This document shows positions 20,434 through 30,776 of a stretch of DNA of 50,804 nt, one piece after another. The stretch covers positions 99,410-150,213 of the forward strand of contig PBDF01000002.1 of NCBI GenBank assembly GCA_002717285.1, read 5' to 3'. The position numbers and the translations under genes were made by a program. Under the pieces are notes generated by a model. That model saw only the letters and a program-made list of their open reading frames with translations, did no database searches and was not told the origin of the DNA. Source of the stretch: Magnetovibrio sp. GTDB lineage: Bacteria > Pseudomonadota > Alphaproteobacteria > Rhodospirillales_A > JABHCV01. How positions within the stretch are numbered: position 1 is the first letter of the stretch; every line of letters starts with the position of its first letter.

Positions 20434-21830
20434 AGCCTTTATGGACGTCAGCTCAAGTAGAGTATGTAACACAGGGACAATCATCTAGTGATTGGATTGC
20501 AAACGGTGTTTCGATAGATAGTCGTACTATTGAACATGGTGATCTTTTTGTAGCCTTGCACGGACCCAACTACGATGGCCATGACTTTGTTTCTGATGCT
20601 TTATCAAAAGGGGCTGCTGCTGCAGTTGTTGATAAAACTAGAGAGGGCTCTACTCTTAAAGTGGGAGACACCATGAAAGCACTTCAGTCTTTGGGTTTGG
20701 CAGCTCGTAAAAGAACTGAGGCAACAATTATTGCAGTAACGGGAAGCGTGGGTAAAACAGGGTCAAAAGATGCCATTTGTTTTGCCTTGTCTCGTCAGGC
20801 CTGCACATTTGCAAATAAGGGGAGTCTAAATAATCACTGGGGCGTCCCTTTAAGCCTGTCGCGTATGCCTCCGAAAACTACCTACGGAATTTTTGAATTA
20901 GGCATGAACCATCCGGGCGAGATTTATTCTTTATCTAAAATGGTTCGACCGCATGTTGCGCTGATTACTACTGTTGAAGCCGTTCATAAAGAATTTTTTG
21001 ATAGCGTTGAAGCTATTGCAGATGCAAAAGCGGAGATCTTTGCAGGTTTGGAGTCAAACGGTGTTGTTGTTCTTAACTATGATAATAAATATTTTTATCA
21101 ATTAGCAGCAGCTGCCCAAGCTATAGGTATAACCAATATTATAAGCTTCGGAGCTGGTGGCGACGCAGATTTTAGATTACTTGATGCAAAGCCATATGAG
21201 AATGGAACGCTAATTCAGGCTGACCTAGGGGGCGAGTTTCATACTTATTCCCTCTCTGTTGCTGGACGCCACTGGGTAATTAACTCTTTGGGTGTTATTG
21301 CAGCGATAGCTGCTGCTGGGGGTGATTTTAAAGCCGCCGCTGTCGCTCTTGGTGAAATGAAAGCAGGAAAAGGCCGTGGGGAATTTCGTGTGCTCCGCAC
21401 AAAAAAAGGAACATTTACTCTCATTGATGAAAGCTATAATGCAAGCCCTGTTTCTATGAAGGCAGCCATCGAAGTCCTCGGGGGAGTGAAACCGGTTAAA
21501 GGTGGTCGTCGAATTGCAGTACTTGGGGATATGTTAGAATTGGGACAGGAGTCCGCTCAGTTTCACGCTGATCTTGCCGATGTGCTGAAAAGAGAGTCTG
21601 TTGATCTTGTTTTTACGGCTGGAGACCAAATGGTAAACTTGGCAACGGCACTTGGTTCCAAGTTGAGTGCCGGTCATGTTAAGAGAATGAGTATGCTAAA
21701 GGCAACAGTTCTTGAGACAATCCAGCCTGGGGATGTGGTCCTTGTTAAAGCTTCCGCAGCAAGTAATGCAGGAATTATTGTAAATTCCCTGCTAGCTCTT
21801 AATCAAAAATATTCTGTTAGCGAGTTTTAA
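20430..21830 (+). CDS. murF: UDP-MurNAc-tripeptide:D-Ala-D-Ala ligase MurF
   Basis: Completes the UDP-MurNAc-pentapeptide by adding D-alanyl-D-alanine. At 466 residues it has the three-domain Mur ligase layout. Domain 1 has [19 protein letters not shown] (about 27-45), the P-loop is GSVGKT (105-110) and [10 protein letters not shown] follows. The C-terminal domain has [14 protein letters not shown] and VLGDMLELG. It overlaps murE by ATGA and is followed by mraY after 5 bp. Confidence 0.97.
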   Translation: MKPLWTSAQVEYVTQGQSSSDWIANGVSIDSRTIEHGDLFVALHGPNYDGHDFVSDALSKGAAAAVVDKTREGSTLKVGDTMKALQSLGLAARKRTEATIIAVTGSVGKTGSKDAICFALSRQACTFANKGSLNNHWGVPLSLSRMPPKTTYGIFELGMNHPGEIYSLSKMVRPHVALITTVEAVHKEFFDSVEAIADAKAEIFAGLESNGVVVLNYDNKYFYQLAAAAQAIGITNIISFGAGGDADFRLLDAKPYENGTLIQADLGGEFHTYSLSVAGRHWVINSLGVIAAIAAAGGDFKAAAVALGEMKAGKGRGEFRVLRTKKGTFTLIDESYNASPVSMKAAIEVLGGVKPVKGGRRIAVLGDMLELGQESAQFHADLADVLKRESVDLVFTAGDQMVNLATALGSKLSAGHVKRMSMLKATVLETIQPGDVVLVKASAASNAGIIVNSLLALNQKYSVSEF

Positions 21831-21835
21831 AAGAT

Positions 21836-22924
21836 ATGCTTTATCATTTTCTTTTTCCATTGGCCGACCAATTTGCCATTCTGAATGTATTTAAGTATCT
21901 GACTTTTCGCACGGGAGGTGCAGTACTTACAGCTTTGATTATAAGTTTTCTTTTTGGGCCAATATTAATTGATACTTTGCGCGCACGGCAAAAGGGTGGT
22001 CAGCCAATACGAGACGATGGACCGCAGGGTCATCTCTTGTCAAAGCAGGGTACACCCACCATGGGAGGATTTATGATTTTGCTTGCGTTTGGTCTTTCAA
22101 CCTTTCTGTGGGCTAACCTGGATAATGGGTACATCTGGGCTGCCATGGGCGTGACATTAGCGTATGGGTTTATTGGTTTTATTGATGACTATCTCAAGAT
22201 TTTGAAGAGAGATAGCAATGGTTTATCAGCTCGAGTAAAAATTACATTGCAAGCTCTAACAGCTTTATTTGCAACTTTGTGGATTATGCAGTTGTTGCCT
22301 GCAGATCTCGCAACCAGTTTGGCCGTTCCTTTTTTAAAAAATGTTCTGATTGACTTTGGGAATTGGTTTTTACTCTTTGCCATTGTTGTCATGGTTGGCG
22401 CATCCAATGCAGTAAATCTCACCGATGGTTTAGATGGACTCGCAATTGGCCCAGTAATGATTGCTGCTACTGTCTTTGCTCTTATTTCCTACTTGATTGG
22501 ACACTCTGGGTTCTCATCTTATTTACAAATTCATCATGTCCCGGGTGCTGGAGAGTTGGCAGTATTTTGTGGTGCTTTAATTGGGGGTGGCCTCGGATTT
22601 TTGTGGTTTAATGCACCCCCCGCAAAAGTGTTTATGGGAGACACAGGGTCACTTGCACTTGGTGGTGCACTAGGTGTGGTCAGCATTATAACTAAACATG
22701 AACTCGTTCTGGCCATCGTCGGTGGATTATTTGTGCTGGAGACAGTATCGGTAATTGTTCAGGTAACCTCATTTAAACTGACGGGAAAACGTATTTTTGC
22801 AATGGCCCCTTTGCATCATCATTTTGAAAAAAAAGGTTGGGCAGAGTCAACTATAGTCATCCGCTTTTGGATAATTGCTTTGATACTAGCATTAATTGGG
22901 CTCTCAACGTTGAAGCTAAGATAA
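21836..22924 (+). CDS. mraY: Phospho-MurNAc-pentapeptide transferase MraY
   Basis: An integral membrane enzyme that transfers phospho-MurNAc-pentapeptide to undecaprenyl phosphate, giving lipid I. The 362-residue chain is hydrophobic throughout, consistent with ten transmembrane helices. Conserved cytoplasmic-loop motifs are GTPTMGG (72-78), the catalytic aspartates in FIDDYLKI (D117, D118), [10 protein letters not shown] (about 195-204) and [13 protein letters not shown] near the C-terminus. It lies 5 bp after murF and 16 bp before murD. Confidence 0.98.
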   Translation: MLYHFLFPLADQFAILNVFKYLTFRTGGAVLTALIISFLFGPILIDTLRARQKGGQPIRDDGPQGHLLSKQGTPTMGGFMILLAFGLSTFLWANLDNGYIWAAMGVTLAYGFIGFIDDYLKILKRDSNGLSARVKITLQALTALFATLWIMQLLPADLATSLAVPFLKNVLIDFGNWFLLFAIVVMVGASNAVNLTDGLDGLAIGPVMIAATVFALISYLIGHSGFSSYLQIHHVPGAGELAVFCGALIGGGLGFLWFNAPPAKVFMGDTGSLALGGALGVVSIITKHELVLAIVGGLFVLETVSVIVQVTSFKLTGKRIFAMAPLHHHFEKKGWAESTIVIRFWIIALILALIGLSTLKLR

Positions 22925-22940
22925 TTGGAGACGTGTTAGG

Positions 22941-24341
22941 GTGATTAACATTCCCTCTTTTTCTGGACGGCTAGTTGGCGTTTTTGGGCTTGGACGCTCA
23001 GGCCTTTCTAGTGCTCTTGCACTAAAAAAAAGTGGCGCAATCGTTTCTGTTTGGGATGATAGCGAAATTCCCCGCATGCGTGCGTTGAAGGCTGGACTTA
23101 AACTAGTGGATTTGTATAAGGCGGACTGGAGTGCCATTAATACATTGGTATTATCTCCGGGCGTTATGCTCAATTACCCTGAGCCTCATGCAATAGTTTG
23201 TCTTGCTCGTAAGCATGGGGTTGAAATCATAGGCGATGTTGAACTGCTGGCACGGAGTGATCTTGAAGCTCGGATAATAGGCATTACGGGGACTAACGGA
23301 AAATCAACTACAACTGCACTTATTGGGCACATTTTTCAAAATGCTGGGCATCATGTTCAGGTTGGTGGTAATCTTGGAGTTCCTGTGCTGGATCTGGAGT
23401 TTATGGATAAAACGGGAAACTTCGTACTGGAAATGTCATCCTACCAATTAGATCTTACCCACTCGCTAGTTTTTGATGTTGCTTTGTTGTTAAATTTAAG
23501 TGCTGATCATCTTGATAGACATGGCGGTTTTGATGGGTACATATCTTCTAAAAAAAGGATTTTTAGCAAACAAAGTAAAAGCCATACAGCTATTATTGGC
23601 ATTGATGATGTTCCCTCAAGGGTTATATATGAGGAGCTTAAAAATAGTAGTGCTAACAATGTTATAGGCATATCTGGAGAAGAACCTATTGAGGGAGGTG
23701 TATATACTCAACACAATATTTTGTATGATTGCACTAAAGGAAACTCAGCGATAGCAGTCGTTGATCTTGCCCAAATACCAAGTTTGCCTGGTGTTCATAA
23801 TGCACAAAATATTGCAGCAGCTTACGCAGTAGTTCAGGCGTGTGGTCTAGAACTTAGTGCAATAACTTCGGGCATGTTATCCTTTAAAGGCCTGGCGCAT
23901 CGTCTGGAATTGCTCGCAATTATTGATGGCATACATTATGTCAATGATAGCAAAGCAACTAATGCTGAGTCAGCGGCTCGCGCTATCTCATGCTATGACA
24001 ATGTATACTGGATTGCAGGGGGTCGCGCCAAGGAAGGTGGAATTGAGGCAATTTTCCCTTTCCTTGATAGAGTTTGCCATGCGTACCTGATCGGGGAAAC
24101 TGCTAATGATTTTGCCAAAAATTTGAAGAGAGAAATACCGGTCACAGTCTCCGGTGATCTGTTCAGCGCTGTTGGAGAAGCACGTGCACATGCTTTAGCT
24201 AAGACTGGTGAAGGCTCTGTCGTGTTGCTTTCACCGGCATGTGCATCTTTTGATCAATTTGAAAATTTTGAGTCCCGTGGAAATGCTTTTCGTGATTTTG
24301 TTGATGCACTTCCAGGGTCCCGTCAGGAGATTCGCACATGA
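22941..24341 (+). CDS. murD: UDP-MurNAc-L-alanine:D-glutamate ligase MurD
   Basis: Adds D-glutamate to UDP-MurNAc-L-Ala. The 466-residue protein begins at GTG with a Rossmann-like GVFGLGRSG (about 13-21). The ATP motif is GTNGKS (117-122), followed by EMSSYQLD and LNLSADHLDRHG. The third domain has NDSKATNAESAARA and LLSPACASFDQF, both MurD hallmarks. It overlaps ftsW by ATGA. The length is slightly above the usual 440-450 residues, without an extra domain. Confidence 0.97.
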   Translation: MINIPSFSGRLVGVFGLGRSGLSSALALKKSGAIVSVWDDSEIPRMRALKAGLKLVDLYKADWSAINTLVLSPGVMLNYPEPHAIVCLARKHGVEIIGDVELLARSDLEARIIGITGTNGKSTTTALIGHIFQNAGHHVQVGGNLGVPVLDLEFMDKTGNFVLEMSSYQLDLTHSLVFDVALLLNLSADHLDRHGGFDGYISSKKRIFSKQSKSHTAIIGIDDVPSRVIYEELKNSSANNVIGISGEEPIEGGVYTQHNILYDCTKGNSAIAVVDLAQIPSLPGVHNAQNIAAAYAVVQACGLELSAITSGMLSFKGLAHRLELLAIIDGIHYVNDSKATNAESAARAISCYDNVYWIAGGRAKEGGIEAIFPFLDRVCHAYLIGETANDFAKNLKREIPVTVSGDLFSAVGEARAHALAKTGEGSVVLLSPACASFDQFENFESRGNAFRDFVDALPGSRQEIRT

Positions 24342-25525
24342 CGACTCTTCCTAGAACTGACACAAGCTTGATTGGTCGGTGGTGGTGGACTGTCGATAGA
24401 TGGATGTTAATGGCAATTTTTTCTATAGCTTCGATTGGGGCTTTGTTAACACTAGCTGCATCGCCTGCAGTTGCTGAACGCATTGGTTTTGGAACATATT
24501 ACTTTGTTCATCGTCAGTTTATTTTTCTTCCAGTATCCCTGATGGTGATGGTTTTGGTCTCCTTTATGACCCCAAGTGGTATTATAAGATTGGCTGTTGG
24601 ATGTGCTGGGATAGCTTTTCTAGGAATGATAGCTACGCTTTTCGGGGAAGAAACTAATGGAGCCCGACGGTGGATTCATTTTGCAGACTTTTCGTTGCAA
24701 CCATCCGAATTTATAAAGCCAGCCTTCGCAATTATTGTGGCTTGGTTGTTTGCTGAAAGTCGATATAACCCTCGATTTTCAGGCAATAAACTCGCAACTA
24801 TCTTCTTCATATCTATTGTAATACTTTTGTTATTACAACCTGATGTGGGCATGACTTCAGTAGTAGCTGCCATCTGGGGTATAGAGTTTTTTCTTGCTGG
24901 GTTGCCACTTTTTTTAGTGGTGTTAGTAGCTGTTTTATTCATTGGTGGGTTTATTGTTGCGTATTTTACTTTTGGTCATGTTCAAACTCGAATTGATAGT
25001 TTTCTTGATCCCGCCTCAGAAGCGGGGGGGCAGGTTGCCCGAGCAATGGAGGCATTTAGTCATGGTGGACTTTTTGGACGCGGGCCTGGTGAGGGCCGTG
25101 TTAAAGAAGTCTTGCCTGATGCTCATACAGATTTCATTTTTGCAGTCGCTGGTGAGGAGTTCGGCTTGATTGCCTGCTTGGTGGTGGTTGGTTTGTTTGC
25201 TTCAATTGTGTTTAGAGGTTTTTCTAGAGCCCTACGCGAAAATGATTTATTTATTTTGTTAGCCTCGGCGGGATTAATTGTCCAGTTTGGCCTGCAGGTC
25301 ATTATTAATCTAGCCTCCACATTAAACATGATCCCACCTAAGGGTATGACTTTGCCGTTCGTTTCATATGGTGGGTCATCAATTTTGGCTTTAGCAATTG
25401 GCATGGGAATGCTGTTGGCGCTGACTCGTGAACGCTCCAGTGGTCTTGGCCTAAAGCGTATTCGCTCGTCCAAGATTTCAGGCGCAGGCTTGCTTGAAAA
25501 ACTTGCGCCAAGAGGGGTCAGGTGA
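24338..25525 (+). CDS. ftsW: Septal peptidoglycan polymerase FtsW
   Basis: A SEDS-family glycosyltransferase that polymerises lipid II at the septum with FtsI. It has 395 residues and about ten hydrophobic segments. The family motif near the C-terminus reads NMIPPKGMTLPFVSYGGSS, and GARRWIHF and the LQPSEF region (about 107-126) are also typical. It overlaps the murD stop by ATGA and precedes murG by 5 bp. Confidence 0.97.
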   Translation: MTTLPRTDTSLIGRWWWTVDRWMLMAIFSIASIGALLTLAASPAVAERIGFGTYYFVHRQFIFLPVSLMVMVLVSFMTPSGIIRLAVGCAGIAFLGMIATLFGEETNGARRWIHFADFSLQPSEFIKPAFAIIVAWLFAESRYNPRFSGNKLATIFFISIVILLLLQPDVGMTSVVAAIWGIEFFLAGLPLFLVVLVAVLFIGGFIVAYFTFGHVQTRIDSFLDPASEAGGQVARAMEAFSHGGLFGRGPGEGRVKEVLPDAHTDFIFAVAGEEFGLIACLVVVGLFASIVFRGFSRALRENDLFILLASAGLIVQFGLQVIINLASTLNMIPPKGMTLPFVSYGGSSILALAIGMGMLLALTRERSSGLGLKRIRSSKISGAGLLEKLAPRGVR

Positions 25526-25530
25526 TGTAG

Positions 25531-26640
25531 ATGTCAGAAAATTTGATCGTTCTCGCTGCTGGTGGCACGGGTGGACACGTCTTCCCTGCTGAAGCATTGG
25601 CTTCTGAGCTTACAAAACGTGGATTCAGGCTTAGTCTGATTACTGATTGTCGTGGTAGTGCATTGGGTAATTTAGAAACTCATAGAATCAGAGCTGGAGG
25701 CATTGCTGGTAAGAACCTTACTGCACTTCTTCGTAATGGGCCAGAACTTGCTATGGGCACTTTACAATCCTGGTCCCTTCTAAAAAAATTACAGCCACGG
25801 GCAGTAATTGGTTTTGGGGGATACGCTTCCGTTCCTACAATGTTGGCCGCAACATTTAGTAATTATAATTCTATTATACACGAGCAAAATGCAATACTGG
25901 GCCGTGCTAACAGACTTCTCGCAAGTCGTGTTAAGCGGATCGCTACCTCATTCAAAGAAACGCGTTTAATACCAAATTCTGCTATTGATAAGGTTGTATA
26001 TACAGGCATGCCAGTTAGGCCTGCCGTTGCTGCTGTAAGAAATATCCCCTATCCTGAATTGAGCGATAATAGTGGCGTCCGCCTTCTAGTTCTTGGTGGT
26101 TCGCAGGGAGCTCACATTTTTAGTGCAGTAGTTCCAGAAGCCATAAGTCGTCTTAGCGCAGATCTTAGATCTCGGATTTTTATCAGCCAACAATGCCGTT
26201 CGGAAGATTTGGGTAGTACACAAGATCTCTTCAAACGACTGGATGTAAATGTAGAACTAAAAAGTTTTTTTAAAGATATTCCAGAGCAATTTGCACACAG
26301 CCATTTACTACTTAGTCGAGCTGGTGCATCAACGGTTTCTGAGACCATGATTGTTGGCAGGCCAGCAATATTAGTTCCTTATCCTCATGCAGTTGATGAT
26401 CATCAGACATATAATGCTCATGCGCTAGATGAAGTGGGAGGGGGCTGGTTGATGTTGCAGGAAGGTTTTTCGCCCGACAATCTAGCTGAGCGGCTTAGCT
26501 CTCTACTTACTGTGCCAAAAATTCTTAAAAGAGCTGCGGAGTGCGCAAAAAGTTCAAGTCAGCCTGACTCAGCAGTAAAGCTTGCTGACGCAGTTTGTGA
26601 TCTTATTTGCACAGACAAAAAAGATAGGAGGGTTGCATGA
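25531..26640 (+). CDS. murG: Lipid II synthase MurG
   Basis: The GT28-family glycosyltransferase that adds GlcNAc from UDP-GlcNAc to lipid I on the inner face of the membrane. The 369-residue sequence has the N-terminal [10 protein letters not shown] (11-20), [12 protein letters not shown] and [12 protein letters not shown] in domain 1, [10 protein letters not shown] at the domain junction, and [13 protein letters not shown] in the donor site. It overlaps murC by ATGA. Confidence 0.98.
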   Translation: MSENLIVLAAGGTGGHVFPAEALASELTKRGFRLSLITDCRGSALGNLETHRIRAGGIAGKNLTALLRNGPELAMGTLQSWSLLKKLQPRAVIGFGGYASVPTMLAATFSNYNSIIHEQNAILGRANRLLASRVKRIATSFKETRLIPNSAIDKVVYTGMPVRPAVAAVRNIPYPELSDNSGVRLLVLGGSQGAHIFSAVVPEAISRLSADLRSRIFISQQCRSEDLGSTQDLFKRLDVNVELKSFFKDIPEQFAHSHLLLSRAGASTVSETMIVGRPAILVPYPHAVDDHQTYNAHALDEVGGGWLMLQEGFSPDNLAERLSSLLTVPKILKRAAECAKSSSQPDSAVKLADAVCDLICTDKKDRRVA

Positions 26641-28067
26641 GAGCACTATCTCTCTCAATAGGCACAATTCATTTTGTTGGAATTGGTGGCATTGGCATGA
26701 GTGGTATTGCTGAAGTTTTACATAACCTTGGTTATGCAGTTCAGGGCAGTGATTTGTCCGATAACGCTAATGTTAAACGGCTTCAAGAAAAAGGCATTAC
26801 TGTAGCAATCGGCCACCGTGAGAGTAATCTTGGCAAAGCACAAGTTGTTGTCATCTCATCTGCGGTAAAAGACGATAACCCAGAGGTTGTGCTGGCTCGT
26901 AGCAAACTTCTTCCCGTTGTGCGCAGGGCAGAAATGCTAGGAGAGTTGATGCGTTTAAAGTGGTCAATTGCAGTTGGCGGTACCCACGGAAAAACTACAA
27001 CAACATCTTTAATTGCATCAGTTCTGGAAGCAGCGGAGATGGATCCGACAGTAATTAACGGGGGTATCATAAATGCCTTTGGAACCAATGCAAAGTTGGG
27101 TGATGGTGACTGGATGGTGGCTGAAGCAGATGAGTCCGATGGCTCCTTTTTGAAACTTCCAGCTACTATTGCCGTGGTTACCAATATAGATCCAGAGCAT
27201 CTTGATCATTATGGCGATTTTGACGCATTGCGCTCAGCTTTTGATGCTTTTGTTCAAAACATACCGTTTTATGGTTTTGCTGTTCTTTGTTTGGATCATG
27301 TAGAAGTCCAAGCGATGATTCCTCGTGTATCTGACCGAAAGGTTGTGACCTTTGGTTTTAGTCCTCAGGCTGATGTGCGTGCAGTCAATGTTAAGCGTAT
27401 TAAAAGCGGCGTCTGCATGGATGTTGTTATTAATGATCGTAAGGCATTATCTATGCGAACGCTGGAGGCTATTGAATTGCCTATGTATGGAGACCATAAT
27501 ATTCAAAATGCCTTGGCTGCTATTGCTATCGCCAGCGAGATGGGTATTGAAGACAGTATTTTACGTGGTGGGCTGGCAAATTTTGAGGGTGTCAAAAGGC
27601 GATTTACAAAAACAGGTGAAATTGACGGCGTCACAGTAATTGATGATTATGGGCATCACCCAGTTGAAATTATGGCAGTTCTTGCTGCCGCCCGTGAAGC
27701 TAGTGAGGGTCAAGTTATCGCTGTAATGCAGCCACACAGGTATACTCGATTACGTGATCTATTCGAGGACTTCTGTACTTGTTTCAATGATGCTGATGCA
27801 GTCTTGGTAACTGATGTTTATGCAGCAGGTGAGGCTCCAATAAAGGGGTTTGATCGTGATGCTCTCGTTAGAGGTCTTCGCGAACGCGGTCATCGTACTG
27901 TTATGCCGTTGCTGGATTTTGATCTTCTGCCTAGCATAGTCAATGATTTAAGTGGTCCAGGTGACATGGTTGTGTTTCTTGGTGCAGGTAATATTACTCA
28001 GCTTGCCAATGCGCTTCCTGAAAAGCTTCGTATGTTACGCTACGGAACTGAAGGGAGTATGAAATGA
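26637..28067 (+). CDS. murC: UDP-N-acetylmuramate:L-alanine ligase MurC
   Basis: Adds the first residue of the peptide stem to UDP-MurNAc. The 476-residue chain opens with [16 protein letters not shown] (about 11-26). The P-loop is GTHGKT (115-120). [23 protein letters not shown] and [10 protein letters not shown] are also characteristic of MurC. Start and stop are both in 4-nt ATGA overlaps, with murG and murB. Confidence 0.98.
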   Translation: MRALSLSIGTIHFVGIGGIGMSGIAEVLHNLGYAVQGSDLSDNANVKRLQEKGITVAIGHRESNLGKAQVVVISSAVKDDNPEVVLARSKLLPVVRRAEMLGELMRLKWSIAVGGTHGKTTTTSLIASVLEAAEMDPTVINGGIINAFGTNAKLGDGDWMVAEADESDGSFLKLPATIAVVTNIDPEHLDHYGDFDALRSAFDAFVQNIPFYGFAVLCLDHVEVQAMIPRVSDRKVVTFGFSPQADVRAVNVKRIKSGVCMDVVINDRKALSMRTLEAIELPMYGDHNIQNALAAIAIASEMGIEDSILRGGLANFEGVKRRFTKTGEIDGVTVIDDYGHHPVEIMAVLAAAREASEGQVIAVMQPHRYTRLRDLFEDFCTCFNDADAVLVTDVYAAGEAPIKGFDRDALVRGLRERGHRTVMPLLDFDLLPSIVNDLSGPGDMVVFLGAGNITQLANALPEKLRMLRYGTEGSMK

Positions 28068-29011
28068 TGGTAGATGATCATATTGCCAAAGATCTAATAA
28101 ATCGTCTTCCTCAGGTACGCGGAAGCTATAGTGCAAATGCGCCCTTAGACAAAATTACTTGGTTCAAGGTTGGTGGTCCGGCTGAGGTGATGTTCCGTCC
28201 TGCAGATGTGAAAGATTTAAGGTTTTTCTTATCCACCCGTCCGTTGGATGTACCAGTAACGGTTATAGGGGTTGGATCTAATCTTTTAGTTCGTGACGGT
28301 GGCGTACCCGGGGTTGTCATTCGCTTGGGTCGAGAATTTGCCTTCATAGAGAAAGAAAATAATCTGCTAAAAGTAGGAGCTGGTGCACTAGATTATAATG
28401 TTGCACAGGTAGCAGAACAATCTGGTTTAGGGGGGTTGGAGTTTTTGAGCGGAATCCCTGGCACAATTGGTGGTGGATTACGTATGAATGGTGGTGCTTA
28501 TGGTTCAGAATTTAAGGATGTCCTTGTCAGAGCTAAAGCTATTGATAGCTATGGAGAGATACATCAACTCACTTCTGGAGATATGGGTTTTGGCTATCGA
28601 AGATCGGGTATACTGGAGGATTGGTTATTCGTTGAGGCAGTTCTTGAGGGTGTTCCTGAAGATAGAATAACAATTGCCCAACGTATGAAGACAATAAAAG
28701 CAAATCGTGAAAAGTCTCAACCTGTGCGGATGTCTACTGGCGGCTCGACATTTACAAATCCATTGAATGCAAAAGCGTGGGAACTAATTGACGCAGCTGG
28801 CTGTCGTGGACTAGTGCATGGTGGTGCAATGGTCTCAGAGAAACATTGTAATTTCTTAATTAACAAAGGGGACGCACTCGCTTCAGATCTAGAGGGTCTT
28901 GGAGAAGAGGTTCGAAGACGTGTCTATGAAAAAAGCGGCATCACTCTTGAGTGGGAAATTCAACGTATAGGGGTTCCACTCCATAGTTTGTTGGAGGAGA
29001 GCAAACGGTGA
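28064..29011 (+). CDS. murB: UDP-N-acetylenolpyruvoylglucosamine reductase MurB
   Basis: A FAD/NADPH enzyme that reduces enolpyruvyl-UDP-GlcNAc to UDP-MurNAc. The 315-residue protein has [12 protein letters not shown] (about 29-40), the FAD-binding [12 protein letters not shown] and [18 protein letters not shown], and [10 protein letters not shown] with the catalytic serine. The C-terminal [12 protein letters not shown] supplies the second catalytic side chain. The spacing fits type II MurB, as is usual in Alphaproteobacteria. It overlaps murC (ATGA) and ddl (GTGA). Confidence 0.97.
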   Translation: MMVDDHIAKDLINRLPQVRGSYSANAPLDKITWFKVGGPAEVMFRPADVKDLRFFLSTRPLDVPVTVIGVGSNLLVRDGGVPGVVIRLGREFAFIEKENNLLKVGAGALDYNVAQVAEQSGLGGLEFLSGIPGTIGGGLRMNGGAYGSEFKDVLVRAKAIDSYGEIHQLTSGDMGFGYRRSGILEDWLFVEAVLEGVPEDRITIAQRMKTIKANREKSQPVRMSTGGSTFTNPLNAKAWELIDAAGCRGLVHGGAMVSEKHCNFLINKGDALASDLEGLGEEVRRRVYEKSGITLEWEIQRIGVPLHSLLEESKR

Positions 29012-29913
29012 AAAAGAAAGTTGCAGTTCTGATGGGTGGCTGGTCGACTGAACGAGAAGTTTCTTTAATTAGCGGTATGGCGGTATTTAACAGTTTGGCT
29101 AAAGCTGGTTATCAGGCTACAAAAATTGATGTGCAAGGTGATATAACCTCGTTGCTTTCAAAACTTTCGCCAAAACCAGATGTTGTTTTTAATGCTCTTC
29201 ATGGGTCTTTTGGCGAGGATGGGTGTATTCAGGGGTTACTTGATATGCTTAATATTCCTTACACATATTCCGGCTTGTTGGCTTCAGCAATTGCTATGGA
29301 CAAGCCGATGTCTAAGAGACTGTTTGAGAAAGCAGGACTTTTTGTTGCTGAACATATAATTATCAGTCGCGAAGATTTATTCGTTGGAAATTTTATGGAT
29401 CCACCATATGTCATCAAACCTATTAACGAGGGGTCAAGTGTTGGAGTTCAAATTGTTAAAGAAAAAAGAGATGAGATAAAAGAAGAAGAGGGTGTATGGG
29501 CTTACGGTGAGAAGGTCATGGTTGAGGCTTTCATAGAGGGTCGAGAGCTGACAGTTTCTGTAATGGGTGATCTGGCGCTTGCAGTAACTGAAATAACGAC
29601 AGAGCATGGATTTTATAATTATTCTGCTAAATATGAAGAAGCTGGATCACTACACATATTGCCTGCAAAAATAGATAAGTCAGTTTATGACCAAGCTATG
29701 CAAATGGCGGTCACGGCTCACGAGACTCTTGGGTGTCGTGGTGTCACCAGAACTGACTTTAGGTACGATGGAAAGACCCTTTATATCCTTGAATTAAACA
29801 CTCAGCCCGGAATGACGCCAACGTCTTTGGTTCCAGAGCAGGCTGCCCACGTAGGCCTCTCTTTTGAGGAGCTGGTTTCTTGGATGGTAGAAAATGCGGA
29901 GTACGGTCCATGA
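29008..29913 (+). CDS. ddl: D-alanine--D-alanine ligase
   Basis: An ATP-grasp enzyme that joins two D-alanines for MurF. The 301-residue sequence has VAVLMGGWSTEREVSLISG at the N-terminus, HGSFGEDGCIQG (about 70-81), YVIKPINEGSSVGV in the ATP-grasp fold, and the metal and substrate region ILELNTQPGMTPTSLVPEQA. It starts with GTG in a GTGA overlap with murB and ends in an ATGA overlap with ftsQ. Confidence 0.97.
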   Translation: MKKKVAVLMGGWSTEREVSLISGMAVFNSLAKAGYQATKIDVQGDITSLLSKLSPKPDVVFNALHGSFGEDGCIQGLLDMLNIPYTYSGLLASAIAMDKPMSKRLFEKAGLFVAEHIIISREDLFVGNFMDPPYVIKPINEGSSVGVQIVKEKRDEIKEEEGVWAYGEKVMVEAFIEGRELTVSVMGDLALAVTEITTEHGFYNYSAKYEEAGSLHILPAKIDKSVYDQAMQMAVTAHETLGCRGVTRTDFRYDGKTLYILELNTQPGMTPTSLVPEQAAHVGLSFEELVSWMVENAEYGP

Positions 29914-30773
29914 TTTTATCTAGTTTTTTTAGAAAAAAGACAAATTTTTCACCGAAGCGCAGTGAACCTCTAAAACGGGTTATTCCATTTTGGCGCAGAT
30001 TTAGTGGTATGGTTGCATTAGTCACACTCGGTGTGCTTGGAATTACAAGTGCTGGGGTGTGGAGTTGGAATAATGGGTTGATTACGCGCGCCATTGAACA
30101 AACAAAATGGGATCTAATTGCGTTTTCTGGAACGATGGGTTTCACAACGGAAGATGTTTTGGTAGTTGGTCGTTCGCAAACGGCGAAAGTGGACCTTTTG
30201 AAAGCAGTTCGTATAGCGAGCGGGGCACCTATTCTTGCTTACGACCTTGATGGAGCGCGCCAACGTGTTGAGTCACTTCCTTGGATCTCAAGTGCGATAG
30301 TTGAGAGGATGTTACCTAGTACTATTGTACTGAGTGTTGTAGAACGTCGTCCAGTAGCAATATGGCAGAGAAAAGGCAATTTTGAGCTCATTGACAGTAC
30401 TGGGAAAATAATTTCGGGCCAAAGTATTGAAAAATACTCTGACCTCTTAGTTGTGGTTGGTAAAGATGCACCAGAAAACACCTCCAACTTACTCGGAATA
30501 CTTGAGACGCAGCCGCAGCTTATGGATTTGGCCACGTCTGCAGTTAGGGTTGGTGGCAGGCGCTGGAATATACAGCTGAAGGGCAAAATTGATATTAGGT
30601 TACCAGCTGAAAGAGAAAGGGCTGCCTGGTCTCGACTTGCTGAATATGAAACTAAATATGGAATTCTGGATCGTAATGTAAGAATTCTTGATCTCAGACT
30701 GCCTGATCGTGTAATTGTTCAAAAACATACCAACGGATCAAGAAATAAAATCAAACCCGGAAGGGAAACTTGA
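29910..30773 (+). CDS. ftsQ: Cell division protein FtsQ
   Basis: A bitopic divisome protein linking FtsL/FtsB to the other division proteins. I placed the start at ATG 29910, which overlaps the ddl stop as ATGA and has GGAG upstream; a longer frame from TTG 29880 looks spurious. The 287-residue product has a basic cytoplasmic tail, a transmembrane segment (about 32-52), a POTRA domain (about 80-150, ending in the typical ERRPVAIWQ) and the FtsQ beta domain. ftsA follows 3 bp later. Confidence 0.93.
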   Translation: MILSSFFRKKTNFSPKRSEPLKRVIPFWRRFSGMVALVTLGVLGITSAGVWSWNNGLITRAIEQTKWDLIAFSGTMGFTTEDVLVVGRSQTAKVDLLKAVRIASGAPILAYDLDGARQRVESLPWISSAIVERMLPSTIVLSVVERRPVAIWQRKGNFELIDSTGKIISGQSIEKYSDLLVVVGKDAPENTSNLLGILETQPQLMDLATSAVRVGGRRWNIQLKGKIDIRLPAERERAAWSRLAEYETKYGILDRNVRILDLRLPDRVIVQKHTNGSRNKIKPGRET

Positions 30774-30776
30774 TCC

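Noticed and set aside
26783..27184. Minus-strand 133-codon open frame
   Set aside because: Antisense to murC, whose reading frame and motifs are complete.
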